Source: G963691835 sp963691835
GTDB taxonomy: Bacteria; Pseudomonadota; Alphaproteobacteria; Thalassobaculales; Thalassobaculaceae
Assembly: GCA_963691835.1 (NCBI GenBank)
Contig: OY829383.1
Span: forward strand, 4,154,001 to 4,218,000
Length of the DNA: 64,000 bases
Direction of reading: 5' to 3'
In this document: positions 50,339 through 58,438 of the stretch, piece by piece
Numbering within the stretch: the first letter of the stretch is position 1
Layout: each line of letters starts with the position of its first letter
Translations under genes and position numbers: made by a program
Notes under the pieces: model-generated
Database searches by the model: none
What the model was told of the DNA's origin: nothing
Seen by the model: the letters and a program-made list of their open reading frames with translations, nothing else

Positions 50339-51316
50339 ATGGCCATCAACCGCCTCACCGTATTCCTACCTGCAGCATTTATGTTGCTCGCTCTAACAGT
50401 CCAGGGACCCGCACGGGCGGACTTGACCATCCGCCCCTTCTCGTTCGTGGCGTTTGGCGACATGCCCTACCGGCTGCCGAAGGACGACAAGCGCTTCGCA
50501 GAGCTCATCAAGGCCATCAACGGGCGCGAGCCCGCTTTCACGATCCATGTGGGCGACATCAAGTCCGGCGGCACACCGTGTACGGATGAGGCCTTCCAAC
50601 GAATCAAAGATCATTTCGGTACGGTTGACGGCCCGCTGATCTACACCCCCGGCGACAATGAATGGACGGATTGTCACCGGCGCAAGGCCGGGCGTATGGA
50701 CCCTCTGGAGCGGCTCGACACCCTTCGCCGCATGTTCTTTGCCGGCAACCTAAGTCTGGGGCGACAGCCAATGCCCCTGGAAAGCCAACCTTCGGCCGGC
50801 GGGCCTGCACAGTATGTGGAGAACGCCCGCTGGCGGCATCAGGGTGTGCGTTTCATCACCGCCCATGTTGTCGGCTCCAACAACAACCGGGATCATCGCA
50901 AGCCGAGCGCTCTTGCGGAGTTTCGGGCGCGTGAGGCTGCATCAATTGCTTGGATCAGAGACGGTTTCGCCATGGCTACGGCGGAAGGTGCCGCAGCGCT
51001 CATTCTGATCATTCACGCTGACCCATTCGAAGGCCGGGACGGTGATGCGAAACCGTCAAACAGATCGGGGTTCAAACGGACACTGGAGGTGGTGAAAGCC
51101 CGCAGCCTCGCATTCGGCAAACCGGTGTTGCTGATTCATGGCGACTTTCACACCTACAAAGTCGACAAGCCCTTCCGCGACGAAGACGGCGAGGAGATCC
51201 GCAGCATCACACGGCTGGAAGTTCCCGGCAGCAAGACGATCAAAGCGGTGGAAGTGACGCTGACGCCCGACGACTACGAGATCTTCAGCTTCAGGTCGTT
51301 CGGCAGGGACCGCTGA
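50339..51316 (+). CDS. Exported metallophosphoesterase
   Basis: 325 residues with a signal peptide (cleavage near GPARA) and a calcineurin-like phosphoesterase core. Metal-binding motifs are FVAFGDMPY near residue 36, IHVGDIKSGG near residue 62, YTPGDNEWTDCHR near residue 103, and LIHGDFHTYKVD near residue 265. It should act in the periplasm with a di-metal centre on a phosphoester or pyrophosphate; the substrate is unknown. GGAGAAGG precedes the ATG at 50339. It is divergent from the acyl-CoA dehydrogenase and convergent with the Gfo/Idh gene (12 bp apart). Confidence 0.85.
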   Translation: MAINRLTVFLPAAFMLLALTVQGPARADLTIRPFSFVAFGDMPYRLPKDDKRFAELIKAINGREPAFTIHVGDIKSGGTPCTDEAFQRIKDHFGTVDGPLIYTPGDNEWTDCHRRKAGRMDPLERLDTLRRMFFAGNLSLGRQPMPLESQPSAGGPAQYVENARWRHQGVRFITAHVVGSNNNRDHRKPSALAEFRAREAASIAWIRDGFAMATAEGAAALILIIHADPFEGRDGDAKPSNRSGFKRTLEVVKARSLAFGKPVLLIHGDFHTYKVDKPFRDEDGEEIRSITRLEVPGSKTIKAVEVTLTPDDYEIFSFRSFGRDR

Positions 51317-51328
51317 GGCCTCTTCCAG

Positions 51329-52369
51329 CTAAACGTCCAGACGGCGCCCTTCTTCCGAGGAACGGTAGATCGCCTCAACAATCTCAACGTTTCGAAGGTA
51401 GGCGCGACCGGTGTTCGGAGGTTCTTCCCCGGCCCGCCAGGCTTCAACGATCGCTGACTGAGTCGCCCGGACACAGTCCCCACCGAAGCCGACGCTCGGG
51501 ACGACATAGGCGTGGGGTACCTCAATGCCTTGATGCGGTTTCAGGAACAACCGGCCAAAGCCGTCGAGGCGAAGAACGCCTTCCGATCCTTCCAGCCACA
51601 TCTCACCCATTGTCAGGCGGGTATTCTCGGCCGTGTGATCGTTCAGCCGGTTGGCATCCAAAACCCCGGTACTTCCCCCATCGAAGGCGAAGAGGACATA
51701 TCCCGCGTCCTCACCCGCGATCACCGGATTGATCCGCCGAAGTGCAGCACTCACGGAACGAACCTCTCCCATCAGACTTCGGAACGTATCGACGAAATGG
51801 ATCCCGGTCTCATGGATCAGGAATCGGGGCATCTTCTGAAAGTACGGTTGCCGGGCAAGGTAGGCGTCCGGCCCCTGCCCGTCTCCGGGCCGCATGCGAA
51901 ACGCAACTGAGTGCAGTGCGCCAAGGGCCCCTTCGTTGATCAGGCGCCTCGCTTCCACAAACCACGGCATGAAACGGAAGTTCTCATGGACGGCAAGCGC
52001 GATGCCGCCCTCTTCGGCGACGTCGACCAGCGTTTGGGACTCCGCCAGTGTCGGCGCCAGCGGTTTCTGGCAGATGACATCCACGCCCCGCCGGGCCGCC
52101 AGCCTGACGATGGCTTCGTGCGTATCCGGCGGCGTAACGATGTCCACGACGTCCGGGGCTGTGGCCGACAGCATGGCGTCGACATCCCCAAACGTTTTCG
52201 CACCCTTGTGATGGGATGCCGCTGCTTCAGCCTTCGCCGCGTCACTGTCGCAAACGCCGACGACTTTCGCGATGTGCCCCAGGCGACCCCAGGCGTCGTG
52301 GTGGAACTGCGCGAAATACCCGCATCCCACAATGGCAACCCGGAGCGGCGCCCCGTCCCGGCGTGTCAC
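51329..52369 (-). CDS. Gfo/Idh/MocA-family oxidoreductase
   Basis: A 346-residue NAD(P)-dependent dehydrogenase. The N-terminal Rossmann domain has VAIVGCGYFAQFHHDAW at residue 8 onward and a substrate/cofactor-site Lys in CQKPLAPTLAE near residue 100; the C-terminal half is the usual alpha/beta substrate domain (FLIHETGIHFVDTFRSLMG). The GTG start overlaps the stop of the acyl-CoA synthetase gene (GTGA), so the two are translationally coupled, an unusual pairing. The substrate may be a sugar, cyclitol or related polyol; this is not determinable here. Confidence 0.9.
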   Translation of the reverse strand: MTRRDGAPLRVAIVGCGYFAQFHHDAWGRLGHIAKVVGVCDSDAAKAEAAASHHKGAKTFGDVDAMLSATAPDVVDIVTPPDTHEAIVRLAARRGVDVICQKPLAPTLAESQTLVDVAEEGGIALAVHENFRFMPWFVEARRLINEGALGALHSVAFRMRPGDGQGPDAYLARQPYFQKMPRFLIHETGIHFVDTFRSLMGEVRSVSAALRRINPVIAGEDAGYVLFAFDGGSTGVLDANRLNDHTAENTRLTMGEMWLEGSEGVLRLDGFGRLFLKPHQGIEVPHAYVVPSVGFGGDCVRATQSAIVEAWRAGEEPPNTGRAYLRNVEIVEAIYRSSEEGRRLDV

Positions 52370-53994
52370 AGCGCGCGTGCCCGGTCCCGCAACAGGAACT
52401 TCTGGATCTTCCCGGTCGAGGTTTTCGGCAACTCACCGAAGATGATCGTCCTCGGCACCTTGAAGCGGGCCATATTGTCCCGGCACCACTGGAGAACCGA
52501 CTCCTCATCCAGATCCTCATGTCCGGGAGCAGGTGCGACGAAGGCGCATGGGGTCTCCCCCCATTTCTCGTCAGGCCGCGCGACGACGGCCGCCTCCATG
52601 ATCTTCGGATGCTTGAAGAGCACGTCCTCGACCTCGAGAGAGGAGATGTTCTCGCCGCCGGAAATGATGATGTCCTTCGACCGGTCCTTAACCTCGGCAT
52701 AACCGTCGGGATGCTGAACGGCCAAATCCCCGGAATGGAACCAACCGTCCTTCAACGCGGTCTGTGTCGCTTCGGGGTTCTTCAGGTAGCCTTTCATCAC
52801 CGTGTTTCCTCGGAAACAAAGCTCCCCAATGGTCTCGCCGTCCCAGGGCACATCCTCTCCGGTCTCCGGATCGATGACCCGCATCCCCTCAAGGGTCGGA
52901 TAATGTACACCCTGCCGGGACATCCTGCCCGCCCGGGCGTCGACATCCAGGTCGTTCCATTCCGGCGGCCACGCACACACATGGCTCGGGCCATAGGACT
53001 CCGTCAGGCCGTAGAGGTGGGTCACCTTGAAGCCCATGGCCTCCATGCCGGATATCGTCGCACTGGCGGGAGCCGCTCCGCCCGTCGCGATCTCAACCTC
53101 ATGGGAGAAGGAGCGCTTCTGATCCGCCGGGGCATGAATCAGCATCGTCAGCACGATCGGTGCGCCGCACATGTGGGTGACCTTGTGGTCGTCGATTAGC
53201 TGGAAAATAAGCTCAGGCTCGACACGGCGGAGGCAGACATGTGTCCCACCGACCGCCGTCACGCCCCATGTGTAGGTCCAGCCGTTGCAGTGGAACATTG
53301 GCAGCGTCCAGAGGTAGCGCGCCTGCTGGTCCACACCAAAGGTGATAGCGTTCCCCATGGCGTTCAGGAACGCGCCCCGGTGATGAAAGACGACACCCTT
53401 CGGATTGCCCGTCGTTCCCGATGTGTAATTGAGCGCGAGCGATTGCCATTCATCGGTCGGGCGGATCCATTCGAAGTTGGGGTCACCCTCCTCCAGGAAC
53501 GCCTCGTATTCCTTCTCACCGATTGAGGGGCCGTCCGGCGCCAGGATGTCGTGGACATCAATGATGGCTGGCGGGCTGTCCATGCCTTCGACCGCCTCCG
53601 CGACCACAGTGGCGAATTCCCGGTCGACGAGGATCAGCTTCGCGCCGCCATGTTCGAGAATGAACCGGATGGTTCCTGAATCCAGCCGGATGTTCAGCGC
53701 ATTCAGGATCGCACCCGCCATGGGCACGCCGAAATGTGCCTCCAGCATCGCAGGCGTGTTCGGTGCCATAACGGCGACGACATCGCCCGTCTCTATTCCA
53801 CGCTTGCTGAGCGCCGACGCCATCTTAAGGCATCGAGTTAACATATCCGAATAACTTACTCTTATATCGCCATGAATGATCGCCGTCTTTTCCGGATAGG
53901 TCCAGGCTGACCGGACGAGGTAGTCGCAAGGCGTGAGCGGAGCGTAGTTCGCCGCATTCTTCTCAAGCCCAGTATCGTATTTCGAATCCGTCAC
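52366..53994 (-). CDS. Acyl-CoA synthetase (AMP-forming), paralogue 2
   Basis: A 542-residue ANL-superfamily ligase with the same architecture as the gene at 41902: YTSGTTGNPKGVVFHHRGAF near residue 190, YGLTESYGPSHVCAW, FHSGDLAVQHPDGY, DRSKDIIISGGENISS and KTSTGKIQKFLL at the end. It resembles medium-chain and methylmercaptopropionate-CoA ligases, but no partner DmdC-type (about 590 residue) dehydrogenase is present. It is coupled by a 4-bp overlap to the downstream Gfo/Idh gene. A short, locally AT-richer stretch occurs around 53840-53870. Confidence 0.92.
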   Translation of the reverse strand: MTDSKYDTGLEKNAANYAPLTPCDYLVRSAWTYPEKTAIIHGDIRVSYSDMLTRCLKMASALSKRGIETGDVVAVMAPNTPAMLEAHFGVPMAGAILNALNIRLDSGTIRFILEHGGAKLILVDREFATVVAEAVEGMDSPPAIIDVHDILAPDGPSIGEKEYEAFLEEGDPNFEWIRPTDEWQSLALNYTSGTTGNPKGVVFHHRGAFLNAMGNAITFGVDQQARYLWTLPMFHCNGWTYTWGVTAVGGTHVCLRRVEPELIFQLIDDHKVTHMCGAPIVLTMLIHAPADQKRSFSHEVEIATGGAAPASATISGMEAMGFKVTHLYGLTESYGPSHVCAWPPEWNDLDVDARAGRMSRQGVHYPTLEGMRVIDPETGEDVPWDGETIGELCFRGNTVMKGYLKNPEATQTALKDGWFHSGDLAVQHPDGYAEVKDRSKDIIISGGENISSLEVEDVLFKHPKIMEAAVVARPDEKWGETPCAFVAPAPGHEDLDEESVLQWCRDNMARFKVPRTIIFGELPKTSTGKIQKFLLRDRARAL

Positions 53995-54131
53995 CGATCA
54001 CGTTCCCTTTTGTCGGGTTGCGCTGGCTCATCGTTTCCCCGAAGTTGCAGGCCGTCAAGAACACGCGAAACATCAGAATTGCCCAGTGCCTGACAGTCGT
54101 CAGCCAGCATGGTGCCAAAAGGAGATCCGAC

Positions 54132-54788
54132 ATGCAGATCGACATCTTTTCGGACGTGATCTGTCCGTGGTGCCTGATCGGCAAGCGGCGCCTTGAGCGT
54201 GCCCTGGCCGCTCGGCCCGACGTCAAGGTAGAGATCCGTTGGCGCGCCTTCCAACTCAATCCCGACATGCCTGCCGGTGGCATGGATCGCACGGACTACT
54301 TGGATACGAAGTTTGGCGGCCCCGAGCGCGCCAAGCAGGTGTACGACAACATCCGGAACATGGGTCGTGGCGAGAAGATCGATTTCCAGTTCGAGAAGAT
54401 CACCCGTACGCCAAACACCGTAAAAGCCCATCGGGTCATCAACCGGGCGAGCAACGAAGGCCGGGACAGCGACGCACTCGTGGAGTCCCTGTTCTCCGCC
54501 TATTTCTTCGAAGGCGTCGATCTGTCGGACGACCGGCAACTCGCGGAGGTCGCGACGGTGGCCGGATGGACAGTCGAGGATACCCTTGCCTATCTCGAGT
54601 CTGACGCGGGCATCCAGGATGTCGCGGCGGAAACCCGGTTTGCCTACGAGAATGGCATCAGTGGTGTCCCATGCTTCATTGTCGACCGCCGGTACGCGGT
54701 CGCCGGCGCGCAGGAGCCGGAAGCCTTCTTCCCGCTGTTCGACCTTGGAAAAGAGGAACTCGAGAAACTTGCGGCCACCGGCGCCTAG
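54132..54788 (+). CDS. DsbA-family oxidoreductase (FrnE-like)
   Basis: A 218-residue cytoplasmic thioredoxin-fold protein of the FrnE/HCCA-isomerase branch of DsbA. The active-site CPWC lies at residues 11-14 (SDVICPWCLIGKRR), a helical insertion follows, and the cis-Pro region is GISGVPCFIVDRRYAVAGAQ near residue 176. There is no signal peptide. AAGGAG 8 nt before ATG 54132 sets the start; the frame from 54018 is longer but lacks a ribosome site. FrnE-like proteins serve in redox tolerance or as disulfide isomerases. It is divergent from the acyl-CoA synthetase and convergent with the aminotransferase. Confidence 0.9.
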   Translation: MQIDIFSDVICPWCLIGKRRLERALAARPDVKVEIRWRAFQLNPDMPAGGMDRTDYLDTKFGGPERAKQVYDNIRNMGRGEKIDFQFEKITRTPNTVKAHRVINRASNEGRDSDALVESLFSAYFFEGVDLSDDRQLAEVATVAGWTVEDTLAYLESDAGIQDVAAETRFAYENGISGVPCFIVDRRYAVAGAQEPEAFFPLFDLGKEELEKLAATGA

Positions 54789-54824
54789 CCACCGGCGGCC
54801 AGCAAGTCAGGTTCGGCAGTGGCG

Positions 54825-55670
54825 TCAGACGATTTTCGTCGTCGCCATCCAGTCCATGTAGGCGTCCCTGGCAGCCTGAAACACTGGGCCGGGCTGCATG
54901 TCCCGGTCCTCGAACCGGTTGAGAGCCTGGACCTTTCCGTAGTTGCCGGTCACGAAGATCTCATCAGCATTCTGCAAATCTTCCACGGTCACGGTCTCTT
55001 GCCGGACTTCAATCCCGGCCTTACCCATCAGATCAATGACGCGGGCTTTGGTGATTCCGTCTAGGAAGGTGCCGTTCGGCTTCGGCGAGATCGCAACGCC
55101 GTCTTTCGCCAGCCACAGATTGGCATGAGCGAACTCCGCCACATTGCCGTCCGGGTCGAGAACCACGGCCGCCTGATATCCCCGCTCAACCGCGTCTTTC
55201 ATAGCGCGCTGCGAGTTCGGATAGAGCGCGCCTGCCTTCGCATCCGTCGGTGCCTGGTTCGGCGCGTTCCGACGATACGGCGACAGGCAAGCCCCGCCCA
55301 GGACCGGATCGGGCAACGGGAGATCGATGATGGCCAGGGTAAACCGCGTCTTGTCCGGCTCCGGCAGGAGCAGGCTTTCTTCGGCGAACATCATCGGCCG
55401 GACATAGTAGTCCCGGTCTGTCGGAAGGCGGCGGATGCCTTCTACACACAGATCTTGAACCTCTTCGGCCGTCATTGTCGGCGTGAGCAGCATGGAAATG
55501 GCAGACCGGATAAGCCGTGCGCAGTGCTTGTCCAGGTCCGGCGCGCAACCTTGGACCGCGCGCGCACCATCAAACACCGACGTACTGCTCCAAAAGCCGA
55601 CATCCGCCGGGCCGACGACTTTCGGCTGCTCCTCCGACCACGTTCCTTGCCAGTAGTACAGATCAGGCAT
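54825..55670 (-). CDS. PLP-dependent class IV aminotransferase (BCAT-like)
   Basis: 281 residues of fold-type IV. The PLP-Lys candidate lies in DAKAGALYPNSQRA near residue 155, followed by GYQAAVVLDPDGNVAEFAHA and the phosphate-binding LDGITKARVIDL near residue 220. It could be a branched-chain amino acid aminotransferase, a D-amino acid aminotransferase or an aminodeoxychorismate-lyase relative; the motif EFAHANLWLAKDG is atypical for classical IlvE. The ATG at 55670 follows GGGGGAAAAC and is preferred to the TTG at 55682. It is divergent from the antiporter operon across 193 bp. Confidence 0.85.
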   Translation of the reverse strand: MPDLYYWQGTWSEEQPKVVGPADVGFWSSTSVFDGARAVQGCAPDLDKHCARLIRSAISMLLTPTMTAEEVQDLCVEGIRRLPTDRDYYVRPMMFAEESLLLPEPDKTRFTLAIIDLPLPDPVLGGACLSPYRRNAPNQAPTDAKAGALYPNSQRAMKDAVERGYQAAVVLDPDGNVAEFAHANLWLAKDGVAISPKPNGTFLDGITKARVIDLMGKAGIEVRQETVTVEDLQNADEIFVTGNYGKVQALNRFEDRDMQPGPVFQAARDAYMDWMATTKIV

Positions 55671-55863
55671 GTTTTCCCCCAAAAGATCCTTTTCTCCAAT
55701 TTAGGTCAGCAATACTGACATAAAATTCCGCGATCCGCAGCCGAAATCGACACCTCTGACCCTTGTCCTATGAATTGTAGCAGCCTAAGTCGGTTCAGGC
55801 CCCGCAGCGGGATGGGCTTGTCTCACGCGGACGAGACCGTTAAACCGCAGCCCTCGAACCGCA
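55671..55863. promoter_or_regulatory. Divergent promoter region, aminotransferase / antiporter operon
   Basis: 193 bp that must hold the promoter of the antiporter operon. A short inverted repeat GTCAG-CAATA-CTGAC at 55705-55719 lies close to the aminotransferase start and could be an operator. A small hairpin-prone segment (GTCTC ... GAGAC) lies around 55820. No clear sigma-70 promoter can be picked out by eye. Confidence 0.35.
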
Positions 55864-56355
55864 ATGTGGACCTCCATGGCCTATGCGATTGGACTAGGGA
55901 CGAGCCTGTTCGTCTTCTGGCTTTTGATGTCCGGTATCTACAAGCCGTTGCTAATCGGCTTGGGTATCGCGTCGACGCTGTTTGTCGTCTGGCTTGCCCG
56001 CCGCATGGACGTGGTGGATGAGGAAGGCGTTCCGATCCAGTTACGCTTCCGGTTCCTCGACTATTGGGGTTGGCTCGCCCGGGAAATCTTCAAGTCCAAC
56101 ATCGGTGTCATAAAGATCATCCTGTCGCCGACCATGGCGATCAGCCCCACCATGCTGCGGGCAAAGACGACACAGAAAACGAATGTCGGCCTCGTCACCT
56201 ACGCCAATTCCATCACGCTGACGCCCGGCACGGTGACGGTGGAACTCGAGGATGGGGAAGTCCTCGTGCACGCCCTCACCGAAAGCTTTGCCGATGACGT
56301 TCTGGCGGGCGACATGGACAGGAAGGTCACGGACCTGGAGCGGGGGTCGCCATGA
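55864..56355 (+). CDS. mnhE: Mrp-type antiporter subunit E (MbhA-like)
   Basis: 163 residues: two N-terminal helices (about residues 4-22 and 26-44), then the MnhE soluble domain with the LDYWGWLAREIFKSNIGVIK segment and the conserved ANSITLTPGTVTVELEDGEV and LVHAL motifs. It is the first gene of a ten-gene operon in which every junction overlaps or nearly overlaps. An internal ATG at 55876 is an alternative start. MnhE is needed for stable assembly of Mrp complexes; in Mbh its counterpart is MbhA. Confidence 0.93.
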   Translation: MWTSMAYAIGLGTSLFVFWLLMSGIYKPLLIGLGIASTLFVVWLARRMDVVDEEGVPIQLRFRFLDYWGWLAREIFKSNIGVIKIILSPTMAISPTMLRAKTTQKTNVGLVTYANSITLTPGTVTVELEDGEVLVHALTESFADDVLAGDMDRKVTDLERGSP

Positions 56356-56648
56356 CGTTGTGGATGGCAGCGACCGCGGGCATCTTGGTTGCCATGCTGA
56401 TGGCGATTGCCAGGGCGATCCTGGGGCCGTCCCTCTACGACGGGGTCCTGGCGGTCAACTCGTTTGGGACCAAGACGGTACTGCTGATCGCCCTGCTCGG
56501 CTACCTGAACGACAGACCCGAGTTTCTGGACATCGCGCTGCTGTACGCGCTGGTCAACTTCGTGGGCACGATCGCCGTCCTGAAGTTCTTCCGGTACCGG
56601 AACTTGGCGCGGAGTTCCGCTGATCCAGACACTGAGGAGACTGCATGA
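56352..56648 (+). CDS. mnhF: Mrp-type antiporter subunit F (MbhB-like)
   Basis: A 98-residue three-helix protein with the MnhF pattern (ARAILGPSLYDGVLAVNSFG, then DIALLYALVNFVGTIAVLKF). The start overlaps mnhE by 4 bp and the stop overlaps mnhG by 4 bp. The acidic residue in FLDIALLYA is a conserved feature thought to matter for ion passage in the Mrp/Mbh sodium path. Confidence 0.93.
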   Translation: MTLWMAATAGILVAMLMAIARAILGPSLYDGVLAVNSFGTKTVLLIALLGYLNDRPEFLDIALLYALVNFVGTIAVLKFFRYRNLARSSADPDTEETA

Positions 56649-57022
56649 TGGTCGACCTCGGCTTGGACATTCTGATCGGCGCGTTCCTGATCACCGGCAC
56701 CGTGCTCGTGCTGATCGGAACGTTGGGTCTGATCCGCCTTCCCGATTTCTACACGCGGCTGCATGCGGCGGGCGTCACCGACACGATGGGTGTCGAGTTG
56801 ATGCTGATCGCCATGATGATCCAATCGGGTTTCAGTCTGGTCACGATGAAGCTCATCTTCATTGCCTTGTTTCTTTTCTTCACCAGCCCGACCTCGACCC
56901 ACGCCATTGCCAACGCGGCCTGGACCGCAGGCTTGAAGTCCAAGGGCGCACCTGACGCGATCCGGACGGCGGAGTCCGCAGGGTTGAGCGAAGAAGAATC
57001 GACGAAGGAGGGCCAATCATGA
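56645..57022 (+). CDS. mnhG: Mrp-type antiporter subunit G (MbhC-like)
   Basis: A 125-residue, three-helix subunit with the MnhG core GTLGLIRLPDFYTRLHAAGV near residue 28 and FFTSPTSTHAIANAAW near residue 79. Two adjacent ATGs (56645 and 56648) are possible; the first overlaps mnhF. An Asp/Glu-rich tail of about 30 residues extends beyond the usual end. The stop overlaps the next gene by 4 bp. Confidence 0.93.
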   Translation: MMVDLGLDILIGAFLITGTVLVLIGTLGLIRLPDFYTRLHAAGVTDTMGVELMLIAMMIQSGFSLVTMKLIFIALFLFFTSPTSTHAIANAAWTAGLKSKGAPDAIRTAESAGLSEEESTKEGQS

Positions 57023-57606
57023 TCCTCATCGTTGATCTCGCTCTGCTCTTCATGCTGCTGGTCACGGCGATCGCGATTGTTCGGGTTCGGCACCTGTTCG
57101 CCGTGGTCATGTTGGGAGGCATTTTCAGTCTGCTGTCCGCCGGGCTCTACGTCGCGCTGGACGCTGTCGACGTCGCGTTCACCGAGGCGGCGGTCGGTGC
57201 TGGCATCTCCACCGTGCTGATGCTGGGGACCATGACCCTCACCCGGCGGATCGAGAAGACACCGGACCGGATCTCTGTCGTGCCGCTGGTCGTCTCGCTG
57301 GCGATGGGGGCCACAATGATGTGGGCGGTCGCCGATATGCCGGCTTTTGGTGACCCGAATGCACCACCCCAGGTTCACGTCGCGCCGGAATACATCATTG
57401 GCTCCCGTGACGATATCTCGGTCCCCAACATCGTGACCTCCGTTTTGGCCAGCTACCGCGGGTTCGACACCCTTGGCGAAGTCGCTGTGATCTTTGTCGC
57501 CGGGATCGGCGTCACCATGCTGTTGTATGGACGGCGCCCGCGGCGGCCTCGCCCAGACGTCTCCCAATCTCAGATTTCGACGCCCGAAGGAAAGTCCGGG
57601 TCATGA
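57019..57606 (+). CDS. MbhD-MbhE fusion-like subunit (DUF4040), equivalent to MrpA C-terminus
   Basis: 195 residues. The first roughly 75 residues are a DUF4040/MbhD unit (RVRHLFAVVMLGGIFSLLSA, then FTEAAVGAGISTVLML), and the C-terminal part contains the MbhE-like helix RGFDTLGEVAVIFVAGIG near residue 150. In canonical Mrp both segments are fused to the end of the large MrpA; in archaeal Mbh they are two separate genes. Here they form a stand-alone fused subunit placed between G and B, exactly the Mbh position. The stop overlaps the B gene start. Confidence 0.85.
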   Translation: MILIVDLALLFMLLVTAIAIVRVRHLFAVVMLGGIFSLLSAGLYVALDAVDVAFTEAAVGAGISTVLMLGTMTLTRRIEKTPDRISVVPLVVSLAMGATMMWAVADMPAFGDPNAPPQVHVAPEYIIGSRDDISVPNIVTSVLASYRGFDTLGEVAVIFVAGIGVTMLLYGRRPRRPRPDVSQSQISTPEGKSGS

Positions 57607-58040
57607 GGCATCATCTCGTCCTCCGTGTGGTCTCCAAGATCCTGATGCCGTTCATTATTCTGTTCGGTCTGTATGTCCAATTCCATGGCGACTTTGGCCC
57701 GGGCGGCGGGTTCCAGGCTGGCGTGATCGTGGCCGCCGGCGTCATTCTCTACGCATTGGTTTTCGGGCTCGAAACGGCGCGCGCCGCGGTTCCCGACCGT
57801 GCCGTTCTGATCCTGGTCCCGCTCGGGTTGCTGATCTATGCCGGAACCGGATTCGTGACCCTGTTTCTCGGGGGTGGCTACCTTGACTACGACGTCCTTG
57901 GGTCAACCCCGACAGCCGGCCAGCATCTTGGGATCATCGTCATTGAGTTCGGCGTTGGGGTAACCGTGGCCTCTGTCATGGTCGCGGTGTTCTACGCGTT
58001 CGCCGGCCGAAGCGATGAAATCGAAGACGGGGATTGGTGA
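57603..58040 (+). CDS. mnhB: Mrp-type antiporter subunit B (MbhF-like)
   Basis: A 145-residue four-helix protein of the MnhB family: KILMPFIILFGLYVQFHGDF, the conserved GPGGGFQAGVI near residue 36, and GQHLGIIVIEFGVGVTVASV near residue 107. The GDFGPGGGFQ motif is diagnostic. Both ends overlap or touch the neighbouring genes, which supports stoichiometric co-translation. Confidence 0.94.
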   Translation: MRHHLVLRVVSKILMPFIILFGLYVQFHGDFGPGGGFQAGVIVAAGVILYALVFGLETARAAVPDRAVLILVPLGLLIYAGTGFVTLFLGGGYLDYDVLGSTPTAGQHLGIIVIEFGVGVTVASVMVAVFYAFAGRSDEIEDGDW

Positions 58041-58042
58041 CG

Positions 58043-58438
58043 ATGGAATCCTCGCTGCTCGAATTCCTGATTCCGCGTCTCAATTACGTCGCCGTTGTCC
58101 TGCTGATGATGATCGGCCTGTATGTCGTCATCTCGCGGGGCAATCTCGTTAAGAAGATCGTCGGGCTGAACCTGTTCCAGACGTCCGTCTTCATTCTTTA
58201 TATCTCGGTCGGAAAGGTCGAAGGCGGTACCGCGCCGATCCTGACGGGCCAGCCGGAAGTCTTCTCCAATCCTCTGCCTCATGTGCTGATCCTCACGGCG
58301 ATCGTTGTCGGGGTCGCAACCACGTCAGTCGGTCTCGCCCTGGTGGTTCGCATCCGAGAGGCCTACGACACCATTGAAGAGGATGAGATCGAGGATGCTG
58401 ATGAAGCCGCCGATGCAGCCCTTGAGGTGAAGTCGTGA
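58043..58438 (+). CDS. mnhC: Mrp-type antiporter subunit C (NuoK-like, MbhG-like)
   Basis: 131 residues and three helices, homologous to NuoK. Seen are YVVISRGNLVKKIVGLNLFQ near residue 26, then ILTAIVVGVATTSVGLALVVRI near residue 78, followed by an acidic tail (DEIEDADEAADAA). ATG 58043 is used; GTG 58037, which overlaps the mnhB stop, is an alternative. The stop overlaps the mnhD GTG start. Confidence 0.92.
   Translation: MESSLLEFLIPRLNYVAVVLLMMIGLYVVISRGNLVKKIVGLNLFQTSVFILYISVGKVEGGTAPILTGQPEVFSNPLPHVLILTAIVVGVATTSVGLALVVRIREAYDTIEEDEIEDADEAADAALEVKS

Noticed and set aside
48986..53994. A DMSP demethylation (dmdBC) cluster
   Set aside because: The acyl-CoA synthetases look DmdB-like, but the dehydrogenase is about 391 residues, too short for DmdC, and there is no dmdA or dmdD.
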